Shown here piece by piece: positions 13,401 through 25,966 of a DNA stretch of 64,000 bases (positions are counted from its first letter, which is position 1; every line of letters begins with the position of its first letter). The notes under the pieces were generated by a model. The model was not told where the DNA came from. It saw only the letters and a program-made list of their open reading frames with translations, and did not search any database. The stretch is from contig NC_074712.1 of assembly GCF_947242115.1 (NCBI RefSeq), positions 22,038,915 to 22,102,914 of the forward strand, written 5' to 3'. The translations under genes and the position numbers were made by a program. This DNA is from Biomphalaria glabrata (Eukaryota; Mollusca; Gastropoda; Planorbidae).

Positions 13401-15016
13401 AATCTAAAAAAAATTTTCAAGTTAGATCATAAAGTTTTATCTTGACCCAGAGACTTGTCCACATTCAGCATTTTTAATTTTCATAAAGCAATATTAAAAT
13501 AATTTTGATAAAAATTCATTTGTGTTTTTTATAAAGGGCATGCTTATTTATATACCAAATAAAACATTTCTGATTAAAAAAAACATATTGAAGTTTAACC
13601 ACTATAAATGGATTAAATGAATTATGCTGTCGGAGCATGTAAAATAATTTCAGAGAGAATGAGTTAAGAAATTAATCCCCTTAAACGTGTAAGATCACAT
13701 ATTTATCTAGAAAAATTTAGTTTATGAACTTGGATTGTAGTATATCTAAACTGAGAGGGACAAAACTATTAAGAGAGACAAAACTTGATGACTAGAAAAC
13801 TGATTCATTTTGATTGTTCATTCAAATGTCCTCAGGATGACATGATTGATGATGTTGTAGCATTTGTCAAAGTGGCTGAAATACTGAAAGACAGGGGAGC
13901 TTATAAAGTATTGGTAGTGGCTACCCATGGAATCTTGTCATCTGATGCTCCTCGACTAATTGAAGACTCTAGCATAGATGAGGTCTGTGCATTTTTATTT
14001 TTTATTTTAAATTGAAAGCAGGAAAAAAAAAATACTATGAGGTGTTCTGTTAAGTTTTCATAGCTTCTAAGTGAATTAGGGCACTATGGCATAATGAATT
14101 ATATTTTAAATTTCAATAAAAAAAAAAACACAACAAAAACAATCATTAAACAAAATCGGCAGTATTAGTCAAAATGAATTAAATACTATGGATGCTAACT
14201 TACTATTAAATAATAATGGGGGTTTAAATAAGAACACCAGGAATACTATTTTTGTATGTTATAATATAAAGGCAGATAATTGGTTATAGTTAACAAACGG
14301 CTGAAAATGACTTATCTTTCAAAATAAACATTTCGTCATGAAATAAAAAAAATAATTTTGTTTGGCTATTTTTACAAATTATTGAACTGAACGATTAAAA
14401 TGGAAGGGTCAATACATGTTAAGTAAGCCTTTTTGATTTTAATATAGACTTGTTATGTTCGTAATCCTACAAAATTAATTTTAAATAAAAACTATACATA
14501 TTCTAGAATATTACTTATTTAAAACAAATATGTAATGGTAAATCTTGTTTTGTTGTTGTTTTTGGTAACTTTAAAGTGTGGTCGTTTCATGTAAAAGTGT
14601 TGGGAAAATATTATTTTTTTGTTTTCAAAACCTGTAATTAAATTATGTTTATCTATAGGGTATTGCACTTTGGGGAAAAAACATTGACAATATTTTAAAA
14701 TTAATTCTAAAAATGTGAAGCTTTCAGAACTTAGTCTAAAGTTTCATTTATAAGAGTGTTTTTCTTGACAGTCAAACCACTAAATTTGTAACACATTGGT
14801 ACCGGTAATCATAATGCTAATCAGACCTAATGAAATATTTCTTCTATTTTTATATAGGTGGTTGTGACTAACACCATCCCCCATGAGGTACAAAAGATGC
14901 AGTGTCACAAAATCAAAACAGTAGATATAAGTGTTCTTCTGTGTGAAGCAATCAGACGTATCCACAACAATGAATCCATGTCCTATCTCTTCAGGAATGT
15001 TGGCCTAGATGACTAA
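7413..15016 (+). CDS. PRPSAP: Phosphoribosyl-pyrophosphate synthetase-associated protein (PRPSAP)
   Basis: Nine hand-spliced exons (7413-7501, 9784-9836, 9962-10028, 10227-10399, 10896-11011, 12703-12913, 13181-13251, 13836-13982, 14858-15016) join in frame to 361 aa, near human PRPSAP1/2 (about 356-369). The protein is a non-catalytic partner of PRPP synthetase, which makes PRPP for nucleotide synthesis. Visible signatures are [84 protein letters not shown] and a C-terminal [11 protein letters not shown]. The extra segment after IHGE (about residues 218-250, [10 protein letters not shown]) is typical of PRPSAP and absent from PRPS. The ribose-phosphate loop reads [10 protein letters not shown] and lacks the TCGT of active PRPS, so it is probably not an enzyme. 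The start is the first ATG giving a PRPS-like N-terminus. Donors are GT throughout; that of exon 8 (GTCTGT) is weak. A LINE remnant lies in intron 5. I cannot say whether it is PRPSAP1- or PRPSAP2-like. Confidence 0.95.
7502..9783 (+). other. PRPSAP intron 1
   Basis: No gene inside. It contains dense AGATCT/TCTAGA motifs (7550-7700). A hAT-like CAGTGGTGCTCAAACT occurs near 7706, but I could not find a matching inverted end. Confidence 0.6.
11760..12440 (+). mobile_element. LINE 3'-end remnant in PRPSAP intron 5
   Basis: Conceptual translation in shifting frames shows [20 protein letters not shown], as in the C-terminal part of LINE ORF2 (family consensus VYQAVVLPTLLYASETWT), then KKLERLL and KIPDAKVL, and finally CPVCSQPG, the start of the C-terminal zinc-finger region. 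Several frame changes and stops show it is dead. It is in the sense orientation of the host gene. Related 3' ends lie at 33505-34025 and 58020-58415. Confidence 0.75.
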
Positions 15017-15053
15017 CAAAACAAGAAAAAGGAATGGATCAAATAAGCAACAT

Positions 15054-15059
15054 TTTATT
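15054..15059 (-). terminator. PALB2 polyadenylation signal
   Basis: AATAAA on the minus strand about 45 bp after the PALB2 stop. Cleavage 10-30 nt further would place the mRNA end at about 15025-15045, within the presumed 3' UTR of PRPSAP on the other strand. Confidence 0.65.
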
Positions 15060-15103
15060 TTCATGTAACAGTAATGAACAATTCCTTCAGTTTCCAGGCA
15101 CAA

Positions 15104-18100
15104 TCACATAGACATTTTGTACAGATGAACACAACCATGAATTTCTCCAACTAATAAACTTTGCTCAGACTTCATGACAGACAGCGCTGTTGTTGTATGA
15201 GACTTGGAATGACATACTAGCTTTCCATTTTGACACTTCCAGAGACAGAAAGAGCCTGTATCACTTAAAGCTACCACTAGTCCTACCTCTTGTTTGGCAC
15301 TCATAGTACTGGAGAAATAAAGAGACTGATTGATTTTCAAAAATATTCCTTTCAAATGAAACAATTTATAGATTTTGTTAGAAACTCATAGCTTACCTTT
15401 TCCAGCTGTTGTTAGGCACATTATAAGTTTTGATCAGTCTAATTGAACCATTGCAGGGATTAACAGCAAGGAGTCCCCCACACCCTATATCTACTCTCCA
15501 CATAGTTTCAAGAAATACAGTTCCCTGTCATGAGTTCAATGAAAATTATTTTTCATTTAAATTTTTTTCTCAATATAAAACAGAACTATATACATGTATT
15601 TCATTATACAACAAAGTTTTTTTTTTATTGTGTGTTTATAATTTGCTTCTGGTGGATGACATTTTTCTATATCACAAGAAATTAACCAAGGAATAAACAT
15701 AGTTGTTAGCTTACTTGACAAGTTTTTGCCTTGAGAAGTTTAGTTAAACATGGAACACTGGCTGGTAACTGAATTGTTTTGATGGCAATACCACTGTTTG
15801 TGTTCCTGATAGACAAATCATTAGAACATTAAAACATTTCTAGTATAGGGATAATACGATAGAAGTTTTATATATATTTTTTTCTACAACTGTTCAGTCT
15901 TACATTTTGTATTAAGTGGTTAATATTTGTTAATCTTATTGATTGGTACTTGACAAGTGTGTGTCTCATTATAAACAAGTTAGAACTTGAAATGGCTTGC
16001 AAGTCAAATAATGCTTTAGACAAACACAAAATGTATTGTCAATCGTATATTAAAAACAATGTTCTATTTTGCACTATGTTGTTTATTTGTTTGGACTTTT
16101 CCAGTCTGTACTTCATTAGAAATAAAGGAAGAAATCCCTACCTACCAAATTGTTATGTTTTGATTGGCTGAAAGACTAATACATGATGACCTCTGGTGTT
16201 GAACTGTAACAACATCCAGAAGCTGCCCACGCTGCTTCTGAAAGCAAGACATCTTTTCCTTACAGAAGTCATCAAAGAAATTCACTTTAGCCAGAACGTG
16301 ACCTATGTCCTTTGTAAAACCGAGTAGGATCACAGAGTCTGACACAACTGTCAACATTGCATTGGTAGGAGACCTTGAATAGAGAACATTTAATTCTTTG
16401 TCAAATTTGATTTAGTGATTTAGTCTTTCTAATATCAATATAAAAAGTCTGTTTCCAAAATGTAATTTACATTTCATTTTAATTTTCTGAAAAGCACAAA
16501 ACAATCATACTTCTTGGTTAATTACACAAGCCTATGTAGGAAAGTTGAAATTATAATGAATTCAAACAGGCTATACTGTTGTTTACTTCTCTTATAGAGA
16601 CATTTTCCAAGTGCGCTGACTGCTTTTTCACCAAGCAGGTTTGAGGTTTTCACCAATTTTAAACACATTGCTGTAACTTGGTGAATATCCTATGTTCCAT
16701 CATGTGTAGGTGTGCCTAGAATTGCTGACAGACACCTCTACCATCCCCATACCTCTTTCTCACAGAGACAGATACTATGCACTGTGTTTTACCAGCAATA
16801 ATTATCACTATTTCTAAGTTCTAAACTGAATGGCATTGGCAAGTTCAATCCCAAATTATTTGAAATAAAAAAAATTTTTTCAATAGAAACAAAAATGAAA
16901 ATGTCCAAAAGAAAAAAAACAACACTGCCCAAGAAAGCTATTGCAGTTAAATAAAGTATTCCAGTAAACTATTCTCCTTTTTTTTTTCAATTATTTCCCT
17001 TGTTGAAGTGTTATTTGGAACCATGATCATTAAACTTTGTTACCACTTCTAATTAAGCACATTCCACAGAATAAAATAGCGACACAGTTCCACTGCAAGA
17101 TTAATCTCTTACTGTGTTTGAGGATGCTAGTTTTAAAAAAAACAACATATTCTACCTTATGCTGTCTGAAAGTTGTGAAACTTCAATGTTGAATCTCTTC
17201 GTATCCTGGGTATCACTGTCATAAACAAACAGGCTGACAAACAGTTGCAACTTAGACCAGCCACAAGCAACAATAACAACTCTATCAGAAGCAGGTAACA
17301 ACTCAGCTTGAATTAGATGATTGTCCTAGACAAGATCATAAAATAAACTACGTACAGAAAGAATTATCTCAACCAGAACAGAGACATTTCATTAGACTAA
17401 TCCTAATTTTAGAAAAGTAACATATAACAATTTATGCGAGACGGATCAGCATTTTTATTTGTTTTGACACCTTAGGTTTGACATTAAGAAATCTGAATTT
17501 ATAATTACATATATGAAAAATGTTTCAGCAACAGGTTTAAAAAAAAAAGATTTGGTACCATTAGCATTGAGCTAAGTAACTATAAGTAGTTTAGTTTATT
17601 GTGCATTAATAAAAACAATAATTTGCCTAATCTCTTGTCTAGAAAAGCAGTACTTACTAAAGGAAGTCTCCAATCTAATTCTGTGGTCCATCCAAAGTGG
17701 TCATCCTTGGTCCAAACAGTTAAAGATGTTGCTTGTACACTGACCAAATACTGGACTATTTCCTTGCTTTTTGTCACCAGAGAGCCAGAAAGTATATTGA
17801 CAACAGCATCTTGGGAGCAGGACTGGAAAAAAGGTATCAGATATGATGATAAATTGTTATGATCATATCAATAGCAAATAGAAATTCTTCAATACATCAA
17901 AATAAAATCTATTGTTATTATTACCCCATAGTTTTTATAAGTGCATGTAAGGAAAAAAAATATAGATATAACGGAGTTTAGTATGAAAGACTTATATCCT
18001 TTTATTATGCACTCTAAGGGTTTGAATATTTCATACACTGATGAGATATGGACTAAATGCTAATGACATCACATATTTTATTTTTTTAAATAAATATTTC

Positions 18101-21100
18101 ATTTAACTTTTTTTTTTTTTTTTTAAGCAAAGGTTAACTTGAGTTTGGAGATTCTAGCAAAGTATCTTTCATAGTGCTTTAAAAGTTCTCTTTATAGACA
18201 TCTCAAATATATTGGTATTCTCAAGGCAAGAGATAATATCACTGAAAATTAAATACTATAAAAATTATGTATAAAATTCCAGAAGATTACACTTTTTTTT
18301 ATAGGGCCTATAAAAAACTTTGCATTTTTTTATGTATGTACAAAATGTTCAGTTTTAAATGACTTCTGATATGAACAAATGTTATTTACCTGAAAACATC
18401 CTGAAAACTTCAAAGTTTTAGGCTCATTTTCAGTGGACTGAGATCTTGAGAGTCTCCTAGCAGCCAGATAAACAACTGGACTTTGGTTGCCATCATAGCT
18501 TGGATCCTCCAAGACCTGCAACGGGGTTACAGGTGTCCTCTCATATTTTCTCCAAGGCTCAATGAGCTGCATTGGTGAACGACCTTGTGAACAACTAGCA
18601 GAACTGACATTGACAATGGCCTGGCCCGGAGATTGGAAAATAGCTTGTGATATATTTTTTGGATTAAGAGAACTTTGTGTGTTTTGATGAAGACAGGTGC
18701 TTGTGTTAGCATTGTTACATTCACTGTCAGTTACATATGTAACACTTAATAATGTTTTAGATGTTGAAACTGGTGACTCTACTTCAGAAATAACTTGATG
18801 ATCATCTTCAAACAAAATGTCGGATTTCTCAAGTGTGTCAGTCAAAGAACTGTTGGGGAAAAATGATTTAGCTTTTAGGGCTTTTGGCGTTGATGTAGTT
18901 AGCAGTGGAGTTAAATCTTGAGGTATGGACTGCTTTTTGTTCTCTGGCAATGGGGATTCTTTTATTACATTTGTTTTCTGATAGCTATGATGCTCAGGTG
19001 TTTCATTAAATATCTCTTCTGCAACTATGTGAGTTATGGGACTTAGTGGACTAATAAGCACATCAGCATGGTCTCTAAGGTTATTTGTGAATGAAGATAG
19101 CTGATTTGGTAGACAGTTTTGTAAAGGTTTTGATGGGATCATACTGCTATCAGCCATATGGCCTGACAAGCTAGCAATATTTAATTCACTGTTTAGTATC
19201 ACACAATTATTCTTATCAAGTACATTATTAGAATGACATAACTTTTCACAGACAATGTCTCTGTTATGTTGCATTGAGACATTTTGTTTATTCTCCATTA
19301 GTTCTGAACTATTAACACAACATTCATTAGACTTTTGACTTTCTTCTCTGATACTTCCATACCTAGTATTAATACTGGTATCAGAGTTCACTTCTGAGGA
19401 TTGAATAGATGATGAATTGGATTGATCAGTTTGGTAACAGTAATGTCTCGTTTCTTTGTGCTTAAAAAAATACTTGGGTAATTCAAAATCTGACACATAA
19501 TTTGGTTTAGAGGCTTCTTCTTTCAGAAATTGAAAAACTGACATGACAGCTGCAACTTTTTCTTGTTGAGATAAATTTTTCTTGGACTTCGCTATGTAAT
19601 ATTTATTATTTTGTGAAGAAATTGACTGTGAAAGTGATTGAAATACTGATAGTCTAGGTGATCTACGCTTTACTAATGCCCCAACCTTTGATGAATGACT
19701 TAATTGTTGTTTACTCAATACTGCACAGATTGGAGGTTTTGAATCTTGGGACTCTTCAGAAAGAAAATCTTCTTCAAGTTCAAGTTTAGTGTATGGAATA
19801 ACATCAAGTTCTGTAAAGTCCAAGAACATTGACCTATTTGTGGTCACTGGTAAAAGTTTGTTCACTTCTGGTTGTTGTAAACAAGATTGCATGTTGCTGC
19901 AACTTGAACTTTGTTGGTTTTCTGAAGGAGCTAGTGACACTGAAGATTTTTGATGTGTGTTGATAGGGTTTACTACCTCAGACAAGTTGTCGGCATTCTT
20001 CGTTTCAGTTATGCCTAAAATATCTAAAAATTCAGAGTCACTCACAGTGTCTGCCTGCCTGGGATCTGATTGTGTCACAAGTCTGACAATGTCATCATCT
20101 TTAGATAAACCAATAGATGATGTGACGAGTTCTGTTGCCTTTTGAACTGTGGACGAGCCAGATAACCTGTTAGCTTTGTTGCTTGATTCACTGTGAACTC
20201 GTTTTCTTTTTCTCTCAATGTCCACTGAGCATGATGGAGAATGTTCAAGAAACCGTTGTGACTCTGCAACACTATTTTCAGAACTGTGTGTTATTGGGCT
20301 GGGTGAGTCTTCAATTAGTCTTTCCAATGAATGAACAAGAACATGGAGTGACTCTGTCTTGTTGGACTTTAGAGTGGACTGAAATAAAGGTTTGTCCTTT
20401 TTATCCTTATTTTGGTGTTTAACCAAATCTATTGAGGAAACAAGTTCACATTTGAGATCCTTTATGTTAATCTGTTGTTCATCATTTGTCTTTAGGATTG
20501 TTTCAGCTGATGAATGAGGTAACAAATTTGTTGAGCATTTACTTAGTTCTAAGTCAGATGAAACATGAGAGTCTTGTCTTAAAGAAGCTAAATGCTTGTT
20601 TATAGATTTCATTGATTTGTTCAGTGGTTCCTCACTATCATTCTTTACATTCTCTTTTTTTTTAATGTCTAGAGCTATTTGTGCAAACTCACTCGAGATT
20701 TTATTATCTCTTTTTGATTTCATTAAGTTGACATTGGAGTCTTGAATATGTGAGTTAAGAAAACTTACAGAATTAGGAGGGGAAATACCATCAACCTTTT
20801 GTTTAGATGAAGCTTTTGGTAAAAAATGATTGTCCAAAAAAAAAGGTACATTTTTAATTTTGTTGTTCTCGTATAAAGGTTGAGCATTGTCTAATGCTCC
20901 AGTAACAATTTCTTTGTGTGATTCATTAGAGCTATAATGATCTATTGCGTTAATCTCCAGAACTTTTTGTTTCACATGAGCTCTTATTGTCGCAGCACGT
21001 TTTGATTTCTGCAATGTTAGACCAAAAAATTGAGTTGAACTTACAAACAACACATTTTTTCTAAAATATATATATAAATACATTTATTTAATAATTGAAA

Positions 21101-21320
21101 ATCAAAGAAATAAGAAAACCAAACCTCTAGTTTTTTTTGTTTTCTGGCAAATTCTTTTTTTAATTCTGTCAACCTTTTCTGCATCTGCAAATAAAAGAAG
21201 AGAACAGCAATAAGGGGAAACAAATAGTCATTAAATAATAAAATAAGATAAAAATGATTCAAATGTTGCTAATTATTTTACTGAATATAGATTTACCTCC
21301 TCTTTTGATCTTTCCATCAT
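15104..21320 (-). CDS. PALB2: PALB2, partner and localizer of BRCA2
   Basis: Nine exons on the minus strand (21297-21320, 21125-21184, 18390-21008, 17658-17822, 17156-17325, 16146-16373, 15715-15805, 15397-15524, 15104-15308) join in frame to 1229 aa; human PALB2 is 1186 aa. PALB2 bridges BRCA1 and BRCA2 on chromatin during homologous recombination. The N-terminus (residues ~8-45, LTELKKEFARKQKKLE then KSKRAATIRAHVKQKVLEI) matches the BRCA1-binding coiled coil. A 2.6 kb exon gives a long polar, Ser/Asn/Gln-rich middle with a motif near residues 505-545 (FQFLKEEASKP, VSDFELPKYFF) resembling a conserved vertebrate stretch (LLSFLSITDFQLP). The last ~330 residues form the WD40-type propeller that binds BRCA2, with blade-like SLTVWTKDDHF, NITIWNTNSG, SFCLWKCQNGK and terminal LLVGEIHGCVHLYKMSM. 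All junctions are GT-AG. The short first exon (MMERSKEE) is the least certain part. It ends 87 bp from the PRPSAP stop. Confidence 0.93.
15314..15319 (+). terminator. Possible PRPSAP polyadenylation signal
   Basis: AATAAA on the plus strand about 300 bp after the PRPSAP stop, just outside PALB2 exon 9. If used, the PRPSAP transcript would run antisense through PALB2's last coding exon. A weaker AATAAG lies nearer, at about 15042. Confidence 0.4.
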
Positions 21321-21781
21321 TAACTATTAACAAGATGATATATATAAATCTAGATTATTTCCTTCATGATACAAGAGTCTCTTCAGGAACTTGGAAAACA
21401 AAAAAAATAGAGTCTAAGTCTAATCTATATAATATAACTAGGTGATGAGATCTGTTAGATGTACTTCTTCATTCTTGGCTTGAACTTGTAGATCTAGATC
21501 TATGTCTGTATGAAGTATATGTAGATCATCAGTTGATTATTGTAGATCAACAGTTGACAGAATGTCAGATCTAGAATTATAAGAATCTATATTATAATCG
21601 TTATTTAATTCTAATTATTTAATTATTAGATAGAAGATCTAGATATAGAATTTAGATACTTACTTATTACTACTAACTTAGATACTAAGCAAGATAGAAT
21701 AATAATAAGTAGATTGACTGATTGACTAAATAGATCTATAGATCTGATTCTAGATCTAACTCACGACTCAGACTAATTGTA
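21321..21781. other. Upstream of PALB2: palindrome-rich AT DNA
   Basis: Presumed 5' flank/5' UTR of PALB2. It is unusually dense in AGATCT and TCTAGA motifs (for example 21490-21500, 21635-21650, 21732-21755). No core promoter can be assigned. Confidence 0.45.
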
Positions 21782-22890
21782 TAATAATAATAATTTTATT
21801 TATAAAACGCTGTTAACAAACAAAATGTTGGCTCAAGGTGCTGTAATAACATTACAAACACAAGAGCTAAAATGACAAACTAATCTAAACAATTTTAAAT
21901 AGGTAGGTCTTAATGTTCTTCTTGAAAGTAGTGTAGCATGTTGTCTGTCTGAGATCAATGGGGAGTGAGTTCCAAACCTTTGGTCTGTGCACTGAAAAAG
22001 CCAGCAGACCGTAGCTTTTGAGGGAGAAACGTGGCACCACTAGAAGCGTTAAGTCCAATGAGCGCAGGGCTCTCAGAGGGACATATGGAGTAATCAGTTC
22101 GCTAAGGTACAAGGACATCTCATTGTTATATATACACTGATGACAAAGTGTGGCCACCTTGTAATCGATTCTTGCTTTCACTGGAAGCCAATGGAACATG
22201 CGCAAGAGCGTAGGTAGCAGAATCTCGTCTTATTTTTCTAAGGACTATTCGTGCGGCGTTGTTCTGAATACACTGCAGCTTGGCTATTTTTTCATCTGGT
22301 ATACCTGCTAGCATGGCGTTGCAGTAGTCAAGGCGGGAGAGTATGAATGCTACAGCTAGCTTTTTTGTTTACTCCGTCGTTATGGTTGGATCTTGTAGAG
22401 CTGACTTATGTGTGGGTCGAAAGATAGTGTTGAGTCAAAGAAAACTCCAAGATTCCGCACTACATGGACATAAGGAACCTGGCAGTTCGTGATAAAAAGA
22501 GAATCTGTGCTCTCAACTTTGAGACATTGTTCCGAGTGCCAATCTTAATTATTTCTGTCTTGTCTTCGTTCATCTTGAGCTTATTCTCAACCATCCAACC
22601 GCTCACCCTTGCAACTGTACCACTGATTTCCTCTGCCAGATGTGACACCTCTGAGGGTACTTAGGAATTGTATAACTGTGAGTCGTCAGCAAAGAAATGG
22701 TATAGGATGCCGGTTGGCCGTATGACACCACTGAGTGGATATATATATACATAGTGAACAATACTAGACCTAGAACTGATCCTTGAGGTACTCCGTACTT
22801 CAAGAGTAAGCTTGTAGATTCTGTCCCGTTAACAACAAATGTAGATCTAGATGCTAGTCTATCTACATCAAGTATTAATATCATGACAAA
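21782..22890 (-). mobile_element. L2/CR1-type LINE, 5'-truncated
   Basis: The minus strand encodes reverse-transcriptase pieces in order: YGVPQGSVLGLVLFTMYI (RT motif), FFADDSQLY (catalytic FADD, near 22680-22710), VSGWMVENKLKMNEDKTEII, IAKLQCIQNNAARIVLR, and the C-terminal MFHWLPVKARIDYKVATL and AFSVHRPKVWNSLPIDLR. These are hallmarks of the L2/CR1 clade. Frames shift between pieces, so it is inactive. The 3' end shows the usual short tail: on the plus strand ATAATAATAATAATTT at about 21782-21797. Confidence 0.88.
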
Positions 22891-23184
22891 TTATCATAAA
22901 ATAAATGATGATAATCAGATAGGCTATGGCTAGCCCATAGATCTAGATGATTATATATAATATATGCATCTATTAATTAAGTAATTAAGTCTATATTTCT
23001 CTATAACTGTAGACTACTGTAACATACTAGATCTATATTGACTAGATTTATATTAATATTATATTATAATAATTATTTTAATTAATTAATTCGTATATTA
23101 AGTAGAGATATAATTATAATAATATAATTTTAAATTTATAATAATATTAAATATAAATATTACACCTATATTTATTATATTATA

Positions 23185-23830
23185 TATTAGGGTCTAGGTT
23201 CCGCAAGGTTGTCACTGCCGGAAGTGGGAAAGGATGTTTAGTAAGCACTCCAATACCTATAAAATGATTCCTATTGGCATGCGTCTCAAACAGCCTCTGA
23301 CAACCAGTCCAACTCCTGGCCTTCACGTGTGGCTCAGATATTGAGTCTGGTGGAACTGTTCTCACTAATAGGAGAAGGGGCAAAGGCGAGTAACTGGCAC
23401 CTTAACCAGTAAGCTTCAGGCAGGAGGGGTTCATTAGCCATTGCTGGCTACCCACCTAGGAGAAGGAAAACTCTGAATTCAAACCTCTGTTGCCTTGCAG
23501 CTTTACCCAATCATGGAAAAGGCTTCAGGAGTCAACCCTGAGGAAAAATCAGGAGCTGCGACCCAAAGGCAGTTTGCAGCAACCAGTGCTACACTCTGGC
23601 AGAACCTGCAACGCCGCTGACCCCAAACTGTATTGGCACTGCCGTTCCTTTGGATACATCAGCTGCGTGTGGGCGACGACATCGTTCCAACCACAGCTAA
23701 TGCCCAGGCATTCATTTCATTTTCAAGAGATGATCCATAGTGACCATACTCATAGACAGTGAGTAACACTAACAGTCATAGTCGCTTCGCGACTGAAACT
23801 GAAAGGACTAATCATGACTAACTAAGGCGT
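23185..23830. repeat. GC-richer island, probable repeat of unknown class
   Basis: This 0.65 kb block is much richer in G+C than its extremely AT-rich flanks (22890-23180 and 23840-24140). It begins near GGGTCTAGGTTCCGC and ends after GTCGCTTCGCGACTGAAACT. Open frames on both strands have no recognised motif. The sharp compositional edges suggest a mobile or inserted fragment. Confidence 0.45.
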
Positions 23831-24152
23831 CTGTCTAAGGCGGCCATAGTAAATAGATATTAATTTTAAATAATCATACATTCATAGTATGATAATTATA
23901 ATAATATAATTATAATGATACTTGATAGTATTACTACTAATCTATTACTAGTAAATTAAGTAAATAGTATTAGTATTACTATACTATTAGACTTAGAGTA
24001 TTACTTAAATAGTAATTAGTATAGTATTAAAGTAGTATTATAATTGCTCATTACTGTCATTAGTAATTAGCCTGGCTTAATTATTAGGATACCATAATAA
24101 TGATAATTGCAGCATAATTACTTTAATTAGCCAGATTAATTAGGGTCTTGAG

Positions 24153-25637
24153 CAGTGATTCCCAAAGTGGTCTATATAGACCCCCAGGGGTCTACGAGGA
24201 ATTCCAAGGGGTCTACGGAAGTGAAAAAATAAATTGGGGGTCTATGGCCTGTTAATGGGGGTCTACGAAGGCGGATCTCATTGAAGCATGACCATTCATG
24301 AAATTCACTCGTTCACACATGATTTGTACCTTAGTTAATCCTTTGAATTTCAACCCTGTTAGTGGAATGATTTTTTTTTTAATTTTAACGTATTATTTTA
24401 AATACCGTAATTGTGTCTACATGAAAGTAATAATTTACATGGCCAAGTCTATAAAATAAAATGTTGACCGTAAATTGTTGGTTATTAAAAATTTGGCTTC
24501 ATTCTTTCTTTGTTGAACAACTATTGCATTTGTTCTTTATTTTTATGTAACAAAGTTTGAAGCTATGTCGCTATGAAACCATCGAAGCTGAAACATCGAG
24601 AAAGAAAAGTCAACATGAAATAAAATAGATTAAGATTTGAAATACTTTTGAAAACTTTTAAATTCAGAATTAAGCCACAGTAGAAAAATGTTGATTAAAC
24701 ATCATAGAAGAGAATAGGTCTGTGAGCGTCTTACAATATATTTATTTAGGCTTATATCAAACTCTAAAAAACAACACACTATAAGCAAAATATTGAGACA
24801 ATTTTTTACACAATCCTATATCTGATATCATTAAAAATTTCCTCTAAGCAACAATACAGTTCAAATGTGTAATGGTGAAATGAGTTTTGGACAATGAATG
24901 GTTATCGTGTTATTACGATTTACTTTTTTAAAAAACTGGACTAGTTAACCTTGCCTGATAATGTAGTGGTATTATTATATTTTTGTTTTGAATCAAGAAA
25001 TTCATAAAGAATTGCTTTTTGTCTGAAATTTTGATCAATTGCTCCTTCACACTTAAATATGATAGTTTTCGAAAGGTTTATCTTTGACACTATTTTTTCT
25101 GAGTTCTTGGTTGCTAAGATCCTTTTTTAAAACACAGAAATTAAACGGGAATCGGATATAGTCTATTTCACAAACTTGTTTCATAAATTGAATAAGGTTA
25201 ACTTGCAGCTACAATGTGATAACTTAAATTTGATCAACACGAAGGCATAATTTCAGTGTTTCATGTGAGGATTAAATTAATGAAGCATACAATGACAATG
25301 ATACATTTTATTACTTTCCAAATTTAAATCAGTCAGACATTTTCTAATCGAAAAGATAGAATGTTAACCCAAACTAAATTGAAGCCCAAGATTGTCATTT
25401 TATTATCAAAGCTGCCAACCAATAGACGTTTTTTTGTTGTTGTTGTTTAGTTACTTCTTGTAATGCATATTTAATTTTATTTTGCTTTGAATGTCATCAA
25501 TAAATATATATCGCATAGTAATCAGTGAGAAAAGCACATCTGAAGTTAATGAATTTTCAAAAAATTGCTGGGGGGTCTACCGAAAACTTAAAAACATGGC
25601 AAGGGGTCTACGAGACAAAAAAGTTTGGGAACCACTG
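24153..25637. mobile_element. hAT-type DNA transposon, decayed
   Basis: The left end starts CAGTGATTCCCAAAG and the right end is the complement of CAGTGGTTCCCAAACTTTTT, a classic hAT terminus. Both ends have subterminal repeats of GGGGTCTACGAG (near 24187-24265 and 25565-25615). The interior is AT-rich with no long frame, but around 24570-24600 it reads AMKPSKLKHRE, reminiscent of the BED zinc-finger start of hAT transposases (MKPSKLKRHL). I could not see a clean 8-bp target duplication. Confidence 0.75.
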
Positions 25638-25966
25638 GCGGCACTGGTCTAGAGTCTAGCTAGATTCTAGATCTATAACTATAATCTATAGATTATGGAC
25701 AAGTAAATTATCATTATTATATGACCTTCTCTATTAAAACCATAAAATCTACATCTAGATATAGATTTACACATACATTAAGTTCATTAAGACACATTAA
25801 GAATTAATGATTAAGTCATTTAAGCTTAAGTAGATCTAGATTGACTAGATCTAAAATAAAAAACAAATTTCACAACAAACGACCGATAACTACCGCCAAC
25901 CATTTCAATGTCAAGGACACTATCGAGTTTTTTTTTTTTTTTCGTCTTTTTCTTTTTGCATTTTTA

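Noticed and set aside
7413-15016. Catalytic PRPP synthetase (PRPS1/2) instead of PRPSAP
   Set aside because: Longer than PRPS (318 aa), has the PRPSAP-specific insert and lacks the TCGT ribose-phosphate loop.
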